Of a stretch of DNA of 64,000 nucleotides, positions 49,497 through 57,831 are shown in pieces (within the stretch, counting starts at the first letter, position 1; each line of letters begins with the position of its first letter). The notes beneath the pieces are model-generated. The model ran no database searches, was not told where the DNA came from, and saw only the letters and a list, made by a program, of their open reading frames with translations. Both the position numbers and the translations under genes were made by a program. This DNA comes from Hyphomicrobium sp. (GTDB lineage: Bacteria; Pseudomonadota; Alphaproteobacteria; Rhizobiales; Hyphomicrobiaceae): contig RXJH01000003.1 in NCBI GenBank assembly GCA_003987725.1, positions 619,524 through 683,523 of the forward strand, in the 5' to 3' direction.

Positions 49497-50852
49497 TTAG
49501 GGCCTTACATCACTCATCGAACGCTGCTGGGCAAAGGCATAAACCGCCAATCCCGTCAGCATGATGGCAAGGCCGGCCAGCGACTGGAGAGGACGCTCGA
49601 CAACGAGGTAGTACATCATGAAAGCGGTCACACCGAGGAAGATCAGTGGTGTGATCGGATAGCCCCACGTTCGGTAGGGCCGCGGCAGGTCGGGAGACGT
49701 CCAGCGCAGCACGATGACGCCGAGAACAGCCAGGAATGAGCACAGTGTGAGGCTGAACTGGATCGTGTCGAGGATAGCCTCGAAGCTCTGCGTCATGAGC
49801 AAAACGCTGACGATGCCGAGCTGCAACAGAATTGCCGTTCTGGGAACGCCGTCGCTCGTCGTGCGCGATAGCGCACGAAGCATCGCATGATCTTTCCCCA
49901 TCGCCATGGTCACGCGCGGCCCGATCCAGGTCATGGCGCTGATTGAAGAAATGAGCCCGATGCAGATCAGGCCGCCGACAATCCTTCCGCCGAACTCGCC
50001 GAAAATGTGCTTGCCGGCGACGAGGGCAACGTCGAGCTGGCCAGCCATCGCAGAGATCGGAGTCGTGTAAAGAAACACGGCATTGAGCGCGACATAGCTG
50101 GTGATGACGATCAACGTCGCCGCCACGATCGAGCGCGGCAGGCTGACGGAGGGCTCGCGAATTTCACCGGCGATGTAGGTCGCGGCGTTCCAGCCTGAAT
50201 AGGCATACATCACGAAGACCAAGCTCACCGCGAACGGCGCGCTCGCGATGTAGTCCATGTCGGCGGCAGACGGCGCGAACGAAATCGGCTGCGGCGTCCC
50301 GTAGGCAAGCCCCGCGATGATGAGCGCAAGGATAAGGGTACCCTTCACGATCGTAGAGATGTTCTGGAACTTGCTCGAATGCTTGATGCCGCTGAGATGG
50401 ACGGCCGTCACGATCCAGACGACGGCCAGCCCGAGAAACAGGGGCGAGATGTCAGGAATGATCGCTTTGAAGTAGACGCCGAATGCCATTGCCGCGAGCG
50501 CGATCGGCGCCGAGAAGCCGAGTGTCGCGGATATCCATCCCGCCAGAAATCCGATGGCTGGATGATAGATGCGCGAGAGAAAATTGTATTCGCCGCCCGA
50601 GCGTGGAAACGCGGCGGCCAATTCCGCGTAGGCGAGGGCACCGCAGAGCGCCGCAATGCCACCGACGATCCAGAGCAACAGCACCGGAAACACCGAGGGA
50701 ATGCTCGCGACTTGAAAGCCAAGACTGGTGAAAACACCGATGCCGATCATATCGGCGACGGCGAGTGCGGTCGCGGTGACTGTTGAAACTGTCCGGACGT
50801 CGATCCGCGGAGCGATCGAGGACGGGGCGGGCATGCTGGCAGCAGTTGTCAT
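49497..50852 (-). CDS. APC-family amino acid permease
   Basis: 451 residues, about 12 transmembrane helices of the APC/LeuT fold. Helix 1 shows the unwound GIGVFTSLGF segment and helix 6 IYSGWNAATYIAGE-like AYSGWNAATYIAGEI, both part of the substrate site. It resembles the LAT-type basic/neutral amino acid exchangers. Substrate not readable. It is the first gene of a possible pair with the downstream orphan secreted protein. Confidence 0.88.
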   Translation of the reverse strand: MTTAASMPAPSSIAPRIDVRTVSTVTATALAVADMIGIGVFTSLGFQVASIPSVFPVLLLWIVGGIAALCGALAYAELAAAFPRSGGEYNFLSRIYHPAIGFLAGWISATLGFSAPIALAAMAFGVYFKAIIPDISPLFLGLAVVWIVTAVHLSGIKHSSKFQNISTIVKGTLILALIIAGLAYGTPQPISFAPSAADMDYIASAPFAVSLVFVMYAYSGWNAATYIAGEIREPSVSLPRSIVAATLIVITSYVALNAVFLYTTPISAMAGQLDVALVAGKHIFGEFGGRIVGGLICIGLISSISAMTWIGPRVTMAMGKDHAMLRALSRTTSDGVPRTAILLQLGIVSVLLMTQSFEAILDTIQFSLTLCSFLAVLGVIVLRWTSPDLPRPYRTWGYPITPLIFLGVTAFMMYYLVVERPLQSLAGLAIMLTGLAVYAFAQQRSMSDVRP

Positions 50853-51156
50853 CGAATGAGCTTAACCGTGACCGATTCGTGGGACACTATTGACTCGGGT
50901 GCGGGGCAACAACTGCCGATGGAACATGTTAAAAGCCCGTTGCTAAAATACATCTAGAGCGTTGCACGGATGGTCCGGTTCACGTCATGGCCGCAGAGGG
51001 TCACAACGTCATCTGTTTAGTGTCTACCGGCAAGTCCCACGAATTGGACAACTTTGGACTTTAGAGCCACGCATCGATTTATAGCCGAATCATGGCTGAC
51101 TATTCTGTTTGAGGGTAAACGCAACTCTAATGAACCATGACGGAGCGTCGTAGCGC
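50853..51156. other. Non-coding region between divergent permease and hydrolase genes
   Basis: 304 bases with no credible gene. Several in-frame stops occur in all frames and base composition drops in GC toward the right. Both flanking genes diverge, so it should contain two promoters; I could not identify a clear -35/-10 pair. Confidence 0.45.
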
Positions 51157-52188
51157 ATGGCGCCGCCGAGAATAGACAGCGGGCGACGACGATTTCTTGC
51201 GCAAGCTCTCGGCGCGAGCCTCGCATGGACGTTGAATGCTTCGGAGTCCGGTGCGGCAAGCAAGACGGGCAAGCATCCTGTCGCCCCTTCAAAAACGCAG
51301 GTCCAATCGAGAAGCGGCCCGACCAAGACCGCAAAGACGTCTCTCGTGCCCTTCGATACGGCGCCCTTCCCCTATCATGGGACCATGCCGGGTTCGAACG
51401 CGCCATTTCTCAACGTCGATGAAAACGGCCGCAAGGGCCATCGCACCGGCTCAGGCCGCGTTTATTGGGAAGATCAGACCTACAACGACAATCGGGTGCT
51501 CCTGCACATTCCGAAGGGCTTCGATATCCGCCGCCCGGCGTTGATGATGGTGTTCTTTCACGGCCATGGCGCAACGCTCGAGCGCGACGTTCTTGCCCGC
51601 CAGAAAGTTCCGGATCAGATCTCTGCATCCAACGCAAATGTGGTTCTCGTCGCGCCTCAGCTTGCCGTCGATGCCGCGGACTCGAGCGCCGGCAAATTCT
51701 GGCAGCCCGGCGTCTTCGGACGGTTCATCGGCGAGGCCGGACAGCAGCTCGCGCGCCTGCACGGCGATCGCAAATCACTCCGCACGTTTGCGAGCATGCC
51801 AGTCATCATCGTTGCCTATAGCGGCGGATACGTCGCGGCCGCCTCCGCGATCGAGCGCGGCGGATTGAAGAAGCGCGTTCGCGGCGTCGTTCTATTGGAC
51901 TCGCTTTATGGCGACCTCGATAAGTTCGCCCGTTGGATCGAGGCGGATCCATCGGCGTTCTTCGTGAGTGTCTACCTTGGCTCCACCCGCAATCAGAACG
52001 CCCAGTTCGAGGGCCTCCTCGCCGCGCACGACGTCGACGTCAGTCCAGAGATAAACACGCGGCTCGCGACGGGCGGCGTCGCGGTTGTTCCGGGAGGCGA
52101 CGGCCGCCACCGGGATCTCGTAACCCATGCCTGGGTCGACAATCCGATCATCGATATCCTGAAGCGACTGCCGGAATACCGTCGTTAA
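51157..52188 (+). CDS. Secreted alpha/beta-hydrolase-like protein with Tat-type signal
   Basis: 343 residues. The N-terminus RRRFLAQALGASLAW resembles a twin-arginine signal (SRRxFLxx). After a Lys/Ser/Thr-rich linker comes a domain with VFFHGHGATLER (oxyanion region), a nucleophile elbow AYSGGY (S near 219) and HAWVDNPIIDIL near the C-terminus, consistent with an alpha/beta-hydrolase. Substrate unknown. It is the last gene before tRNA-Pro. Because of the RR motif it may be exported by TatABC encoded in the same window. Confidence 0.72.
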   Translation: MAPPRIDSGRRRFLAQALGASLAWTLNASESGAASKTGKHPVAPSKTQVQSRSGPTKTAKTSLVPFDTAPFPYHGTMPGSNAPFLNVDENGRKGHRTGSGRVYWEDQTYNDNRVLLHIPKGFDIRRPALMMVFFHGHGATLERDVLARQKVPDQISASNANVVLVAPQLAVDAADSSAGKFWQPGVFGRFIGEAGQQLARLHGDRKSLRTFASMPVIIVAYSGGYVAAASAIERGGLKKRVRGVVLLDSLYGDLDKFARWIEADPSAFFVSVYLGSTRNQNAQFEGLLAAHDVDVSPEINTRLATGGVAVVPGGDGRHRDLVTHAWVDNPIIDILKRLPEYRR

Positions 52189-52384
52189 GACATCGGGTCT
52201 GCCGGGGCTCCGCGCATCCAAAACCCGCACTCTGAGCCCGAATAACCCGGATGCGCGGCCGGCGGGTACATCGTCCTTGACGGGGGTGACCGTTCCGGGT
52301 ACCCAACGCCGAGATCGACCGGCCAAATCGGCCGGGTGGCCTCCCTGAGTGAAGTTCAGGCCGATGCCATCGAGATTTCCAAAT

Positions 52385-52462
52385 CGGAGCGTAGCGCAGC
52401 CTGGTTAGCGCACCAGTCTGGGGGACTGGGGGTCGGAGGTTCAAATCCTCTCGCTCCGACCA
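52385..52462 (+). tRNA. tRNA-Pro (anticodon GGG)
   Basis: Cloverleaf of 78 bases including an encoded CCA end. Acceptor stem CGGAGCG / CGCTCCG; D-stem GCGC/GCGC; anticodon stem CCAGT / ACTGG with loop CTGGGGG (anticodon GGG); T-stem GGAGG / CCTCT with TTCAAAT loop. The anticodon reads CCC/CCU. It marks the left edge of the accessory region, as tRNA 3' ends often serve as integration sites. Confidence 0.97.
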
Positions 52463-52622
52463 ATTTTTACCTAATAAATCCAAGGGTTAAGCCAAAATCG
52501 TCGTTTGGAACAACTGGCGAACAAAGGCATACAAAAGAACAAAAGTCCCGGAATTGGGACCGAGAGTCCCGGTACGAGTCCCAGAATTTTTTCGCGGAAT
52601 GTTCTTTCGCTCGGTGGTTGTG

Positions 52623-53096
52623 ATGCTTACAGCAGGGCGCCTTCGAAAGGTCCTTTCGTACGATCCGGAGACGGGTGTCTTCACCCGCAACTCGACCGGA
52701 AAGGTTGTCGGCTGTCTCAGGCACAAAGGGTATGTCGATATCATGGTCGACTACCGCTCGTACGGAGCGCATCGGCTCGCGGTCTTGTACATGACCGGGT
52801 ATTGGCCAGAGCGCCAGGTCAACCACCGCAACCTGATCAGATCAGACAATCGTTGGGAGAACATTCGACCCGCCACCCGACAGCAGAATTTGTACAACCA
52901 GGGTCCGCGCGGGAAGTCCGACATCAAGGGTGTCCGCCAGCGCAAGAACGGTAGCTGGGAAGCCCGCATCACGTCGAACTACGAAACGAAGTACCTCGGC
53001 GTCTTCAAGACCAGTGGCGATGCCGCAGCTACGTACCGTAAGGCAGCAGAGGAGCTGCACGGTGAGTTCGCGTTCCACTTAGTGACCGAAAATTAG
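52623..53096 (+). CDS. HNH endonuclease with AP2 DNA-binding domain
   Basis: 157 residues from the ATG at 52623 (an ATG 24 bases upstream is possible). An N-terminal region is followed by the HNH site: H50 (GAHRLAV), VNHRN at 66-70, and DNRWENIRPATRQQNLYNQ with the second Asn. An AP2-type domain at about 99-148 (GVRQRKNGSWEARI, YLGVFKTSGDAAATYRKAA, LHGEFA) completes the phage HNH-AP2 architecture. Such proteins are free-standing homing endonucleases of phages and islands. It lies 160 bases after the tRNA. Confidence 0.88.
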   Translation: MLTAGRLRKVLSYDPETGVFTRNSTGKVVGCLRHKGYVDIMVDYRSYGAHRLAVLYMTGYWPERQVNHRNLIRSDNRWENIRPATRQQNLYNQGPRGKSDIKGVRQRKNGSWEARITSNYETKYLGVFKTSGDAAATYRKAAEELHGEFAFHLVTEN

Positions 53097-53206
53097 CTGG
53101 GCGATGCTGTTGGTGGACGGGGCGAAGTCGAATGCCTGATCTCTCTGAACTGTGAAATTAATTGCACGGCGATCGACGGTCGTCGGGCGCGCCGGGGCCG
53201 CGTACA

Positions 53207-53356
53207 ATGTCGGACGAGGCGAGGGAAGAAGTCGTGGCTGAGCTGACGGACGCCATCCCAGGTGGTGGCTTCATAGTCGTGACCGTCGAGGAGAAAGAGG
53301 GCAGCGCGGAGCACATCAGGACGTTCAGCAACCTCCCGGATGAAGTAGTGCAGTAG
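53207..53356 (+). CDS. Possible small protein of 49 residues, unknown
   Basis: ORF beginning MSDEAREEVVAELTDAIPGG with an acidic composition and amphipathic first helix, followed by FIVVTVEEKEG. The ribosome binding site is weak. The codon pattern is protein-like and the location among phage-type remnants suits a small phage gene, but it could be chance. Confidence 0.35.
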   Translation: MSDEAREEVVAELTDAIPGGGFIVVTVEEKEGSAEHIRTFSNLPDEVVQ

Positions 53357-53512
53357 ATCGCTGTACCGGTCGTCGAAAACGGTGGCTCGGCGTGGACCCA
53401 GCGGATACCCGCAGCAACAGCGTGGACAGCACCTTATCGGGCCGGCTCGTATTGCGCGAGCGCAGCACCGTCTTCGCAGAGATGGCGGTCAATCGAGCCT
53501 CCTGCTCGGTTT

Positions 53513-53677
53513 AGCTTTTTCCATCGGGTGTTCAGCCGTAACGCGGCCAGCTCCCGCACCATCCCGGTCGAGAAGCAGATCGAAGGCATTCTGGCTGATC
53601 CCGCCATGCCGATCGTCTGGACGAATAACGAGACGGGTATGCAGGGCTACACGTTATCCATACCAAAATCTTTCTAG
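53513..53677 (+). pseudogene. Fragment of a ThyX-type (FAD-dependent) thymidylate synthase-like gene
   Basis: Frame from about 53513 to the stop at 53675-53677 reads FHRVFSRNAASSRTIPVEKQ, then ADPAMPIVWTNNETGMQGY. This is the core of phage ThyX-like proteins (consensus THRVFSRNxxSSRxIPV, with the RHRxxSxxSxR active-site pattern), which are normally over 200 residues. Upstream residues in the frame do not resemble the family, and the downstream part ends after about 10 residues, so only a fragment remains. Confidence 0.55.
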
Positions 53678-53925
53678 CCGAATAAATTGACCCGCAGCCG
53701 GGAGGGCGCATCGTGCACGGAAACACTCGAAAGGAAGGTATAGTATCACGAGAGTCTGCTTCACATAGCTTAGGCAACTCCGGCCTGATCTGATCGACGC
53801 CTGTAAGGATAAGGGCATGGCAGCTCAGCCGAAGGCAGGCGGGGATAGGCAATCATGACAGGTTTAGAAAAAGAATTTGTGCATTTAATTGCGCTAGTGA
53901 AAGATGTCACTCAAGGAGGAACGAC
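53678..53925. other. Non-coding region before the 170-aa gene
   Basis: No convincing gene. Base composition is lower in GC than in the housekeeping region. A strong ribosome binding site (AAGGAGG, seven bases before the ATG) at the right end belongs to the next gene. Confidence 0.4.
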
Positions 53926-54438
53926 ATGATTGAGGCCGCCGCCTTGTTCAATCAGGCGATGTCTTTCGACAAATCAGGGGTCGGGGAGAACTTCCTCGAC
54001 GTAGCTCGCACGCTTCGCGATCTGTTCGATCACCACCCAGATCGGTTCCAAAAATTCATCAAGGTGTCCTCGCTGGGCCGTCGCAAGATTTATTATCTGG
54101 TCGCGATCGACAGGGCTTTCCGCAAGCTCAAGATTTCCAAGGGACGGGTGATTAATATCGGTTGGACCAAAGCGCATCTGCTCGCCAAGCACATCAACCC
54201 GACGAACGCCAATAAGCTCTTGGAGTTGGCCGAGGAGAACTCGGCGCACAACCTGAAGATCATCCTGGCCGGTGGTGAGAAGAAGGACAACCTTCACGCC
54301 GTCCTGCATTACATGGACGACGAGCTGTACGAGAAGTACGAGAAGGCGCTCCTGAAGTTCGGCGCTCAGAAGGGCCGCAACGGCGGTCTGACCGGTAAAG
54401 AAGAAGCTCTCCTGAAACTGATCAAGAAGGTGAAGTGA
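53926..54438 (+). CDS. Helical protein of unknown function (170 aa)
   Basis: 170 residues with a strong ribosome binding site. Almost all predicted helix: acidic N-terminal half, IGWTKAHLLAKHINPTNANK segment, LLELAEENSAHNLK, and a Lys-rich C-terminus (GKEEALLKLIKKVK). The GWTKAxLLAxxIxPxN stretch recalls helical DNA-binding-like segments in plasmid and island proteins, but no family name is certain. It is 537 bases upstream of the methyltransferase operon on the same strand. Confidence 0.7.
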   Translation: MIEAAALFNQAMSFDKSGVGENFLDVARTLRDLFDHHPDRFQKFIKVSSLGRRKIYYLVAIDRAFRKLKISKGRVINIGWTKAHLLAKHINPTNANKLLELAEENSAHNLKIILAGGEKKDNLHAVLHYMDDELYEKYEKALLKFGAQKGRNGGLTGKEEALLKLIKKVK

Positions 54439-54975
54439 GAACACTGTTCTCCCTACTCTTCTTCTGAGCGGCGTGCTCGCCGACCTCGACAGCAAGCTCC
54501 AGAATAAACGTGAGCCACTGCCGAGCTTGATGCAGAGCATTTTGCGCTTTTGGGTTTTCCCCTGTGACTCTGAAACCGCTTTCGCGGAAACCGGCATTGC
54601 CTCCAAATGCCGCTTGGGAGTACATCGATTTTGCCCGCGAGGGTGTCCCTGACGACTTCCTGCTTTCGTGTCGGCTCAGCGTTGCACGGGGGCTGAGCGG
54701 ACTGGCCATTCACCACCCAACAGCTCAGCTGCCTTCGACGATGCCAGCAGAGGACCCGATGCCGCCTTGCTGGCGCACGTCATGTGCAGTCGGTGGCGAA
54801 AAGGTGGGACATGCAATCTGTTTGGTCTTCCGTGCCCGAGCCTTGCCCGACATAGTGGCCTAGGACATAGAACGCGGACTTATTCGCATTTGGGGGATGC
54901 TGTGCGAATGCACGAGGAAATTACGGAAATTTGCAGGGGCCGTCTACAAAGACGTGCCACGCTGAGTGAGTCGCA
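54439..54975. other. Non-coding or remnant region upstream of the methyltransferase operon
   Basis: Several frames are open for 60-100 codons on both strands but none is supported by a ribosome binding site or family match. The best candidate on the minus strand (54422-54625, 67 residues, with QNALHQARQWLTFILELAVE) lacks a Shine-Dalgarno element. The promoter of the downstream operon should lie here. Confidence 0.4.
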
Positions 54976-57831
54976 ATGAACCCTGTCGAAATCGAAGAGG
55001 CCGTATCGGCCCTTGCGGCTGCGCCGTTCGACCCGGAAGAGTTTCCGTTCGCCTTCCTTGAAGCATTCGGCAACAAGGAAACTACGATCAAGCGTCTTCG
55101 CAGCGGTACGTCGAACAAATCTGATCTCGGCGGCGTCCTACAAACCAACAACATCCATATCGCCGTCGGTCTGCCGGGTGAGGTGACAAAGACGCTGGCG
55201 GCGCTGAAGGCAAGCCCGGCCACCGCCAGGGCCAAAGCACGCTTCATCCTCGCCACCGACGGCGCGGACTTCGAGGCTGAGGACTTAGAAAGTGGTGAGA
55301 CCGTCGCGTCCACCTACCAAGATTTCCCCGAGCATTTCGGCTTCTTCCTACCGCTTGCGGGTATCACCACCGTCAAGCAGATCACAGATAACGCTTTCGA
55401 TATCCGTGCCACAGGCCGCCTGAACCGGCTCTATGTCGAGCTTCTGAAAGACAATCCCGAGTGGGGCTCCGCCGAGCGCCGCCGTGACATGAACCATTTT
55501 ATGGCGCGGCTGATCTTCTGCTTCTTCGCCGAAGACACGGACATCTTCAATGGCACCGGCTTATTCACGGCCGCCATCGAGCAAATGAGTGCGCGTGACT
55601 CTTCCAACACGCACGAAGTCGTCGGCGAGCTGTTCCGAGCTATGAACACGAAAATTGAAGATCGGGCGAATGCCAAGGTCCCGCGCTGGGCCGACGCCTT
55701 CCCTTATGTAAACGGCGGCCTATTCTCTGGCAGCCTCGACGTGCCGCGTTTTTCCAAGATCGCCCGATCCTATCTTCTGCACATCGGCGGCCTCGACTGG
55801 AAAAGGATCAACCCAGACATTTTCGGGTCAATGATCCAGGCTGTTGCAGAGGACGAGGAGCGCGGCGCACTCGGCATGCACTACACGAGCGTGCCGAACA
55901 TTCTCAAGGTTCTCGATCCGCTATTCCTCGATGATCTTCGTGACCAGCTTGAAGAAGCGGGCGGTAATACCCGCAAACTTGTTAACCTGCGCAACCGCAT
56001 GTCGAAGATCAGAGTATTTGACCCGGCGTGTGGCTCCGGAAATTTCCTTGTCATTGCATATAAAGCAATGCGCGCCATCGAAGCCGAGATCAACAAACGG
56101 CGCGGGGAAACGGGTCGTCGAACGGAAATCCCACTGACTAACTTTCGTGGCATCGAACTGCGCGACTTCCCAGCCGAGGTCGCGCGTCTCGCGCTTATCA
56201 TCGCCGAATATCAGTGCGACGTGCTACATCGTGGCCAGAAGGAAGCCTTGGCAGAGTTTTTGCCGCTGGATGCAGAGAACTGGATCATCTGTGGCAACGC
56301 CCTGCGGCTCGACTGGTTGAGTGTCTGCCCGCCAACGGGGACTGGCGTGAAGCTTCTTGCTGACGACCTGCTTCAAACGCCACTTGACCAAGCACAAATC
56401 GACTTCGAGAATGAAGGTGGCGAAACGTACATCTGCGGAAATCCACCATATCTTGGCAGTAAGAAACAAACCGATGACCAGAAGGCCGATCTTGGGGCGC
56501 TTCTGGACTACCGCATCAAGAAGTGGAAATCGTTGGATTATGTGGCCGGATGGCTAATGAAGGCCGCCGACTACGGGACAACAACAAAAGCGATGGCCGC
56601 CTTCGTGGCGACAAATTCGATCTGCCAAGGCCAGCATGTCCCGATACTTTGGCCAGAAATCTTCAAGACGAATAGCCAAATTGTTTTTGCGCACACGTCT
56701 TTCAGGTGGGCAAACCTCGCCAGCCACAACGCCGGTGTGACTGTTGTGATTGTTGGCATTTCCAGGCCAGGCAGGCTCACGAAGCGCCTCTATTCGGTTT
56801 CGGAGGCCGAGACGCAAACTGCTGCGTGCAGGGAAGTTGCGAACATTAATGCGTATCTTGTTCCAGCTCCAAATATTGAAGTCGAGCAGGCGGCCAATCC
56901 AATTCAGGGCATGTCGCCGATGCAGTTCGGCAACCATCCCTACTATGGTGCGGCGTTAATTTTCTCAAATGACAAGGCGCATGAAATCGTCAACGAAGCG
57001 CCGAAGGCGAGCCGATTTATCCGACCTTTTTATGGCTCCACTGAATTTATTGACTGTTCCCCTCGCGCTTGCCTTTGGATTTTCGATGAAGACGCCAGTG
57101 ACGCCATGAAGTTGCGGCCTATCGCCGAACGAGTCGCAGCGGTCAAGGCATCTCGCATCGCCGCAGGGAACGGAGAGACGAGTGCCAACGCAAAAAATAG
57201 AGGAGGCGATAAAAAGAAGAAAGAGGATGCAAGTGCGAAGAAGCTGTCCGAAACGCCATGGCGGTTCCGTGAACAGGTTATGTCGCAAAACCAGACCATA
57301 ATTGTGCCGCGCGTGAGCTCAGAAAATAGGCCGTATCTTCCCGTTGGGCTGCTTGAGCCGCATTGCGTGGTACAGGAAAAGGCCTTTGCGATGTACGATG
57401 CGCCTCTCTGGAATATAGCAGTTATCGCTTCGCGCTTACATTGGGTTTGGATTGGAACTGTCTGCGTACGGATGCGGACGGATTTCTCTTATTCCAATAC
57501 TCTCGGCTGGAACACGTTTCCGGTGCCGACACTCACTGAGAAGAACAAGACCGACCTGGCGCGCTGCGCCGAGGACATCTTGCTCGTGCGCGAGGCGCAT
57601 TTCCCCGCGACCATCGCCGATCTCTATGATCCCGAAAAAATGCCCGCCGATCTGCGGGAGGCGCACGAGCATAACGATGAGGTGCTGGAGCGCATCTATA
57701 TCGGGCGGCGCTTCAAGAACGACTCGGAGCGGCTGGAGAAGCTATTCGAGCTCTACACCAAAATGACCGCTGGCCAAGGCGCGGCTAGGAACGGCGGAGC
57801 TAAGAAACGCAAGGCGGGGGCAGGCGCATGA
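54976..57831 (+). CDS. MmeI/YeeA-type N6-adenine DNA methyltransferase, no nuclease domain seen
   Basis: 951 residues. An N-terminal domain typical of YeeA-like methyltransferases (EAFGNKETTIKRLRSGTSNK, then FILATDG... and FFLPLAGI) lacks the PD-(D/E)XK nuclease of MmeI. A helical spacer is followed by the gamma-class methyltransferase core: motif I DPACGSGNF (D349 on) and motif IV NPPY (N489-Y492). A target-recognition part resembles MmeI TRDs (PMQFGNHPYYG, FIRPFYGSTEFI, RACLWI). It should methylate adenine in a specific sequence and choose the target for the system. ATGA overlap couples it to the helicase. Codon use in the TRD part looks different from the rest. Confidence 0.9.
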   Translation: MNPVEIEEAVSALAAAPFDPEEFPFAFLEAFGNKETTIKRLRSGTSNKSDLGGVLQTNNIHIAVGLPGEVTKTLAALKASPATARAKARFILATDGADFEAEDLESGETVASTYQDFPEHFGFFLPLAGITTVKQITDNAFDIRATGRLNRLYVELLKDNPEWGSAERRRDMNHFMARLIFCFFAEDTDIFNGTGLFTAAIEQMSARDSSNTHEVVGELFRAMNTKIEDRANAKVPRWADAFPYVNGGLFSGSLDVPRFSKIARSYLLHIGGLDWKRINPDIFGSMIQAVAEDEERGALGMHYTSVPNILKVLDPLFLDDLRDQLEEAGGNTRKLVNLRNRMSKIRVFDPACGSGNFLVIAYKAMRAIEAEINKRRGETGRRTEIPLTNFRGIELRDFPAEVARLALIIAEYQCDVLHRGQKEALAEFLPLDAENWIICGNALRLDWLSVCPPTGTGVKLLADDLLQTPLDQAQIDFENEGGETYICGNPPYLGSKKQTDDQKADLGALLDYRIKKWKSLDYVAGWLMKAADYGTTTKAMAAFVATNSICQGQHVPILWPEIFKTNSQIVFAHTSFRWANLASHNAGVTVVIVGISRPGRLTKRLYSVSEAETQTAACREVANINAYLVPAPNIEVEQAANPIQGMSPMQFGNHPYYGAALIFSNDKAHEIVNEAPKASRFIRPFYGSTEFIDCSPRACLWIFDEDASDAMKLRPIAERVAAVKASRIAAGNGETSANAKNRGGDKKKKEDASAKKLSETPWRFREQVMSQNQTIIVPRVSSENRPYLPVGLLEPHCVVQEKAFAMYDAPLWNIAVIASRLHWVWIGTVCVRMRTDFSYSNTLGWNTFPVPTLTEKNKTDLARCAEDILLVREAHFPATIADLYDPEKMPADLREAHEHNDEVLERIYIGRRFKNDSERLEKLFELYTKMTAGQGAARNGGAKKRKAGAGA

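Noticed and set aside
52336-52623. Open frame covering tRNA-Pro
   Set aside because: The frame translates the tRNA itself and has no ribosome binding site; the cloverleaf is perfect.
54422-54625. 67-codon minus-strand ORF in the gap before the methyltransferase operon
   Set aside because: Amphipathic and somewhat protein-like, but it lacks a Shine-Dalgarno sequence and overlaps the end of the 170-residue gene; support is too weak for a gene call.
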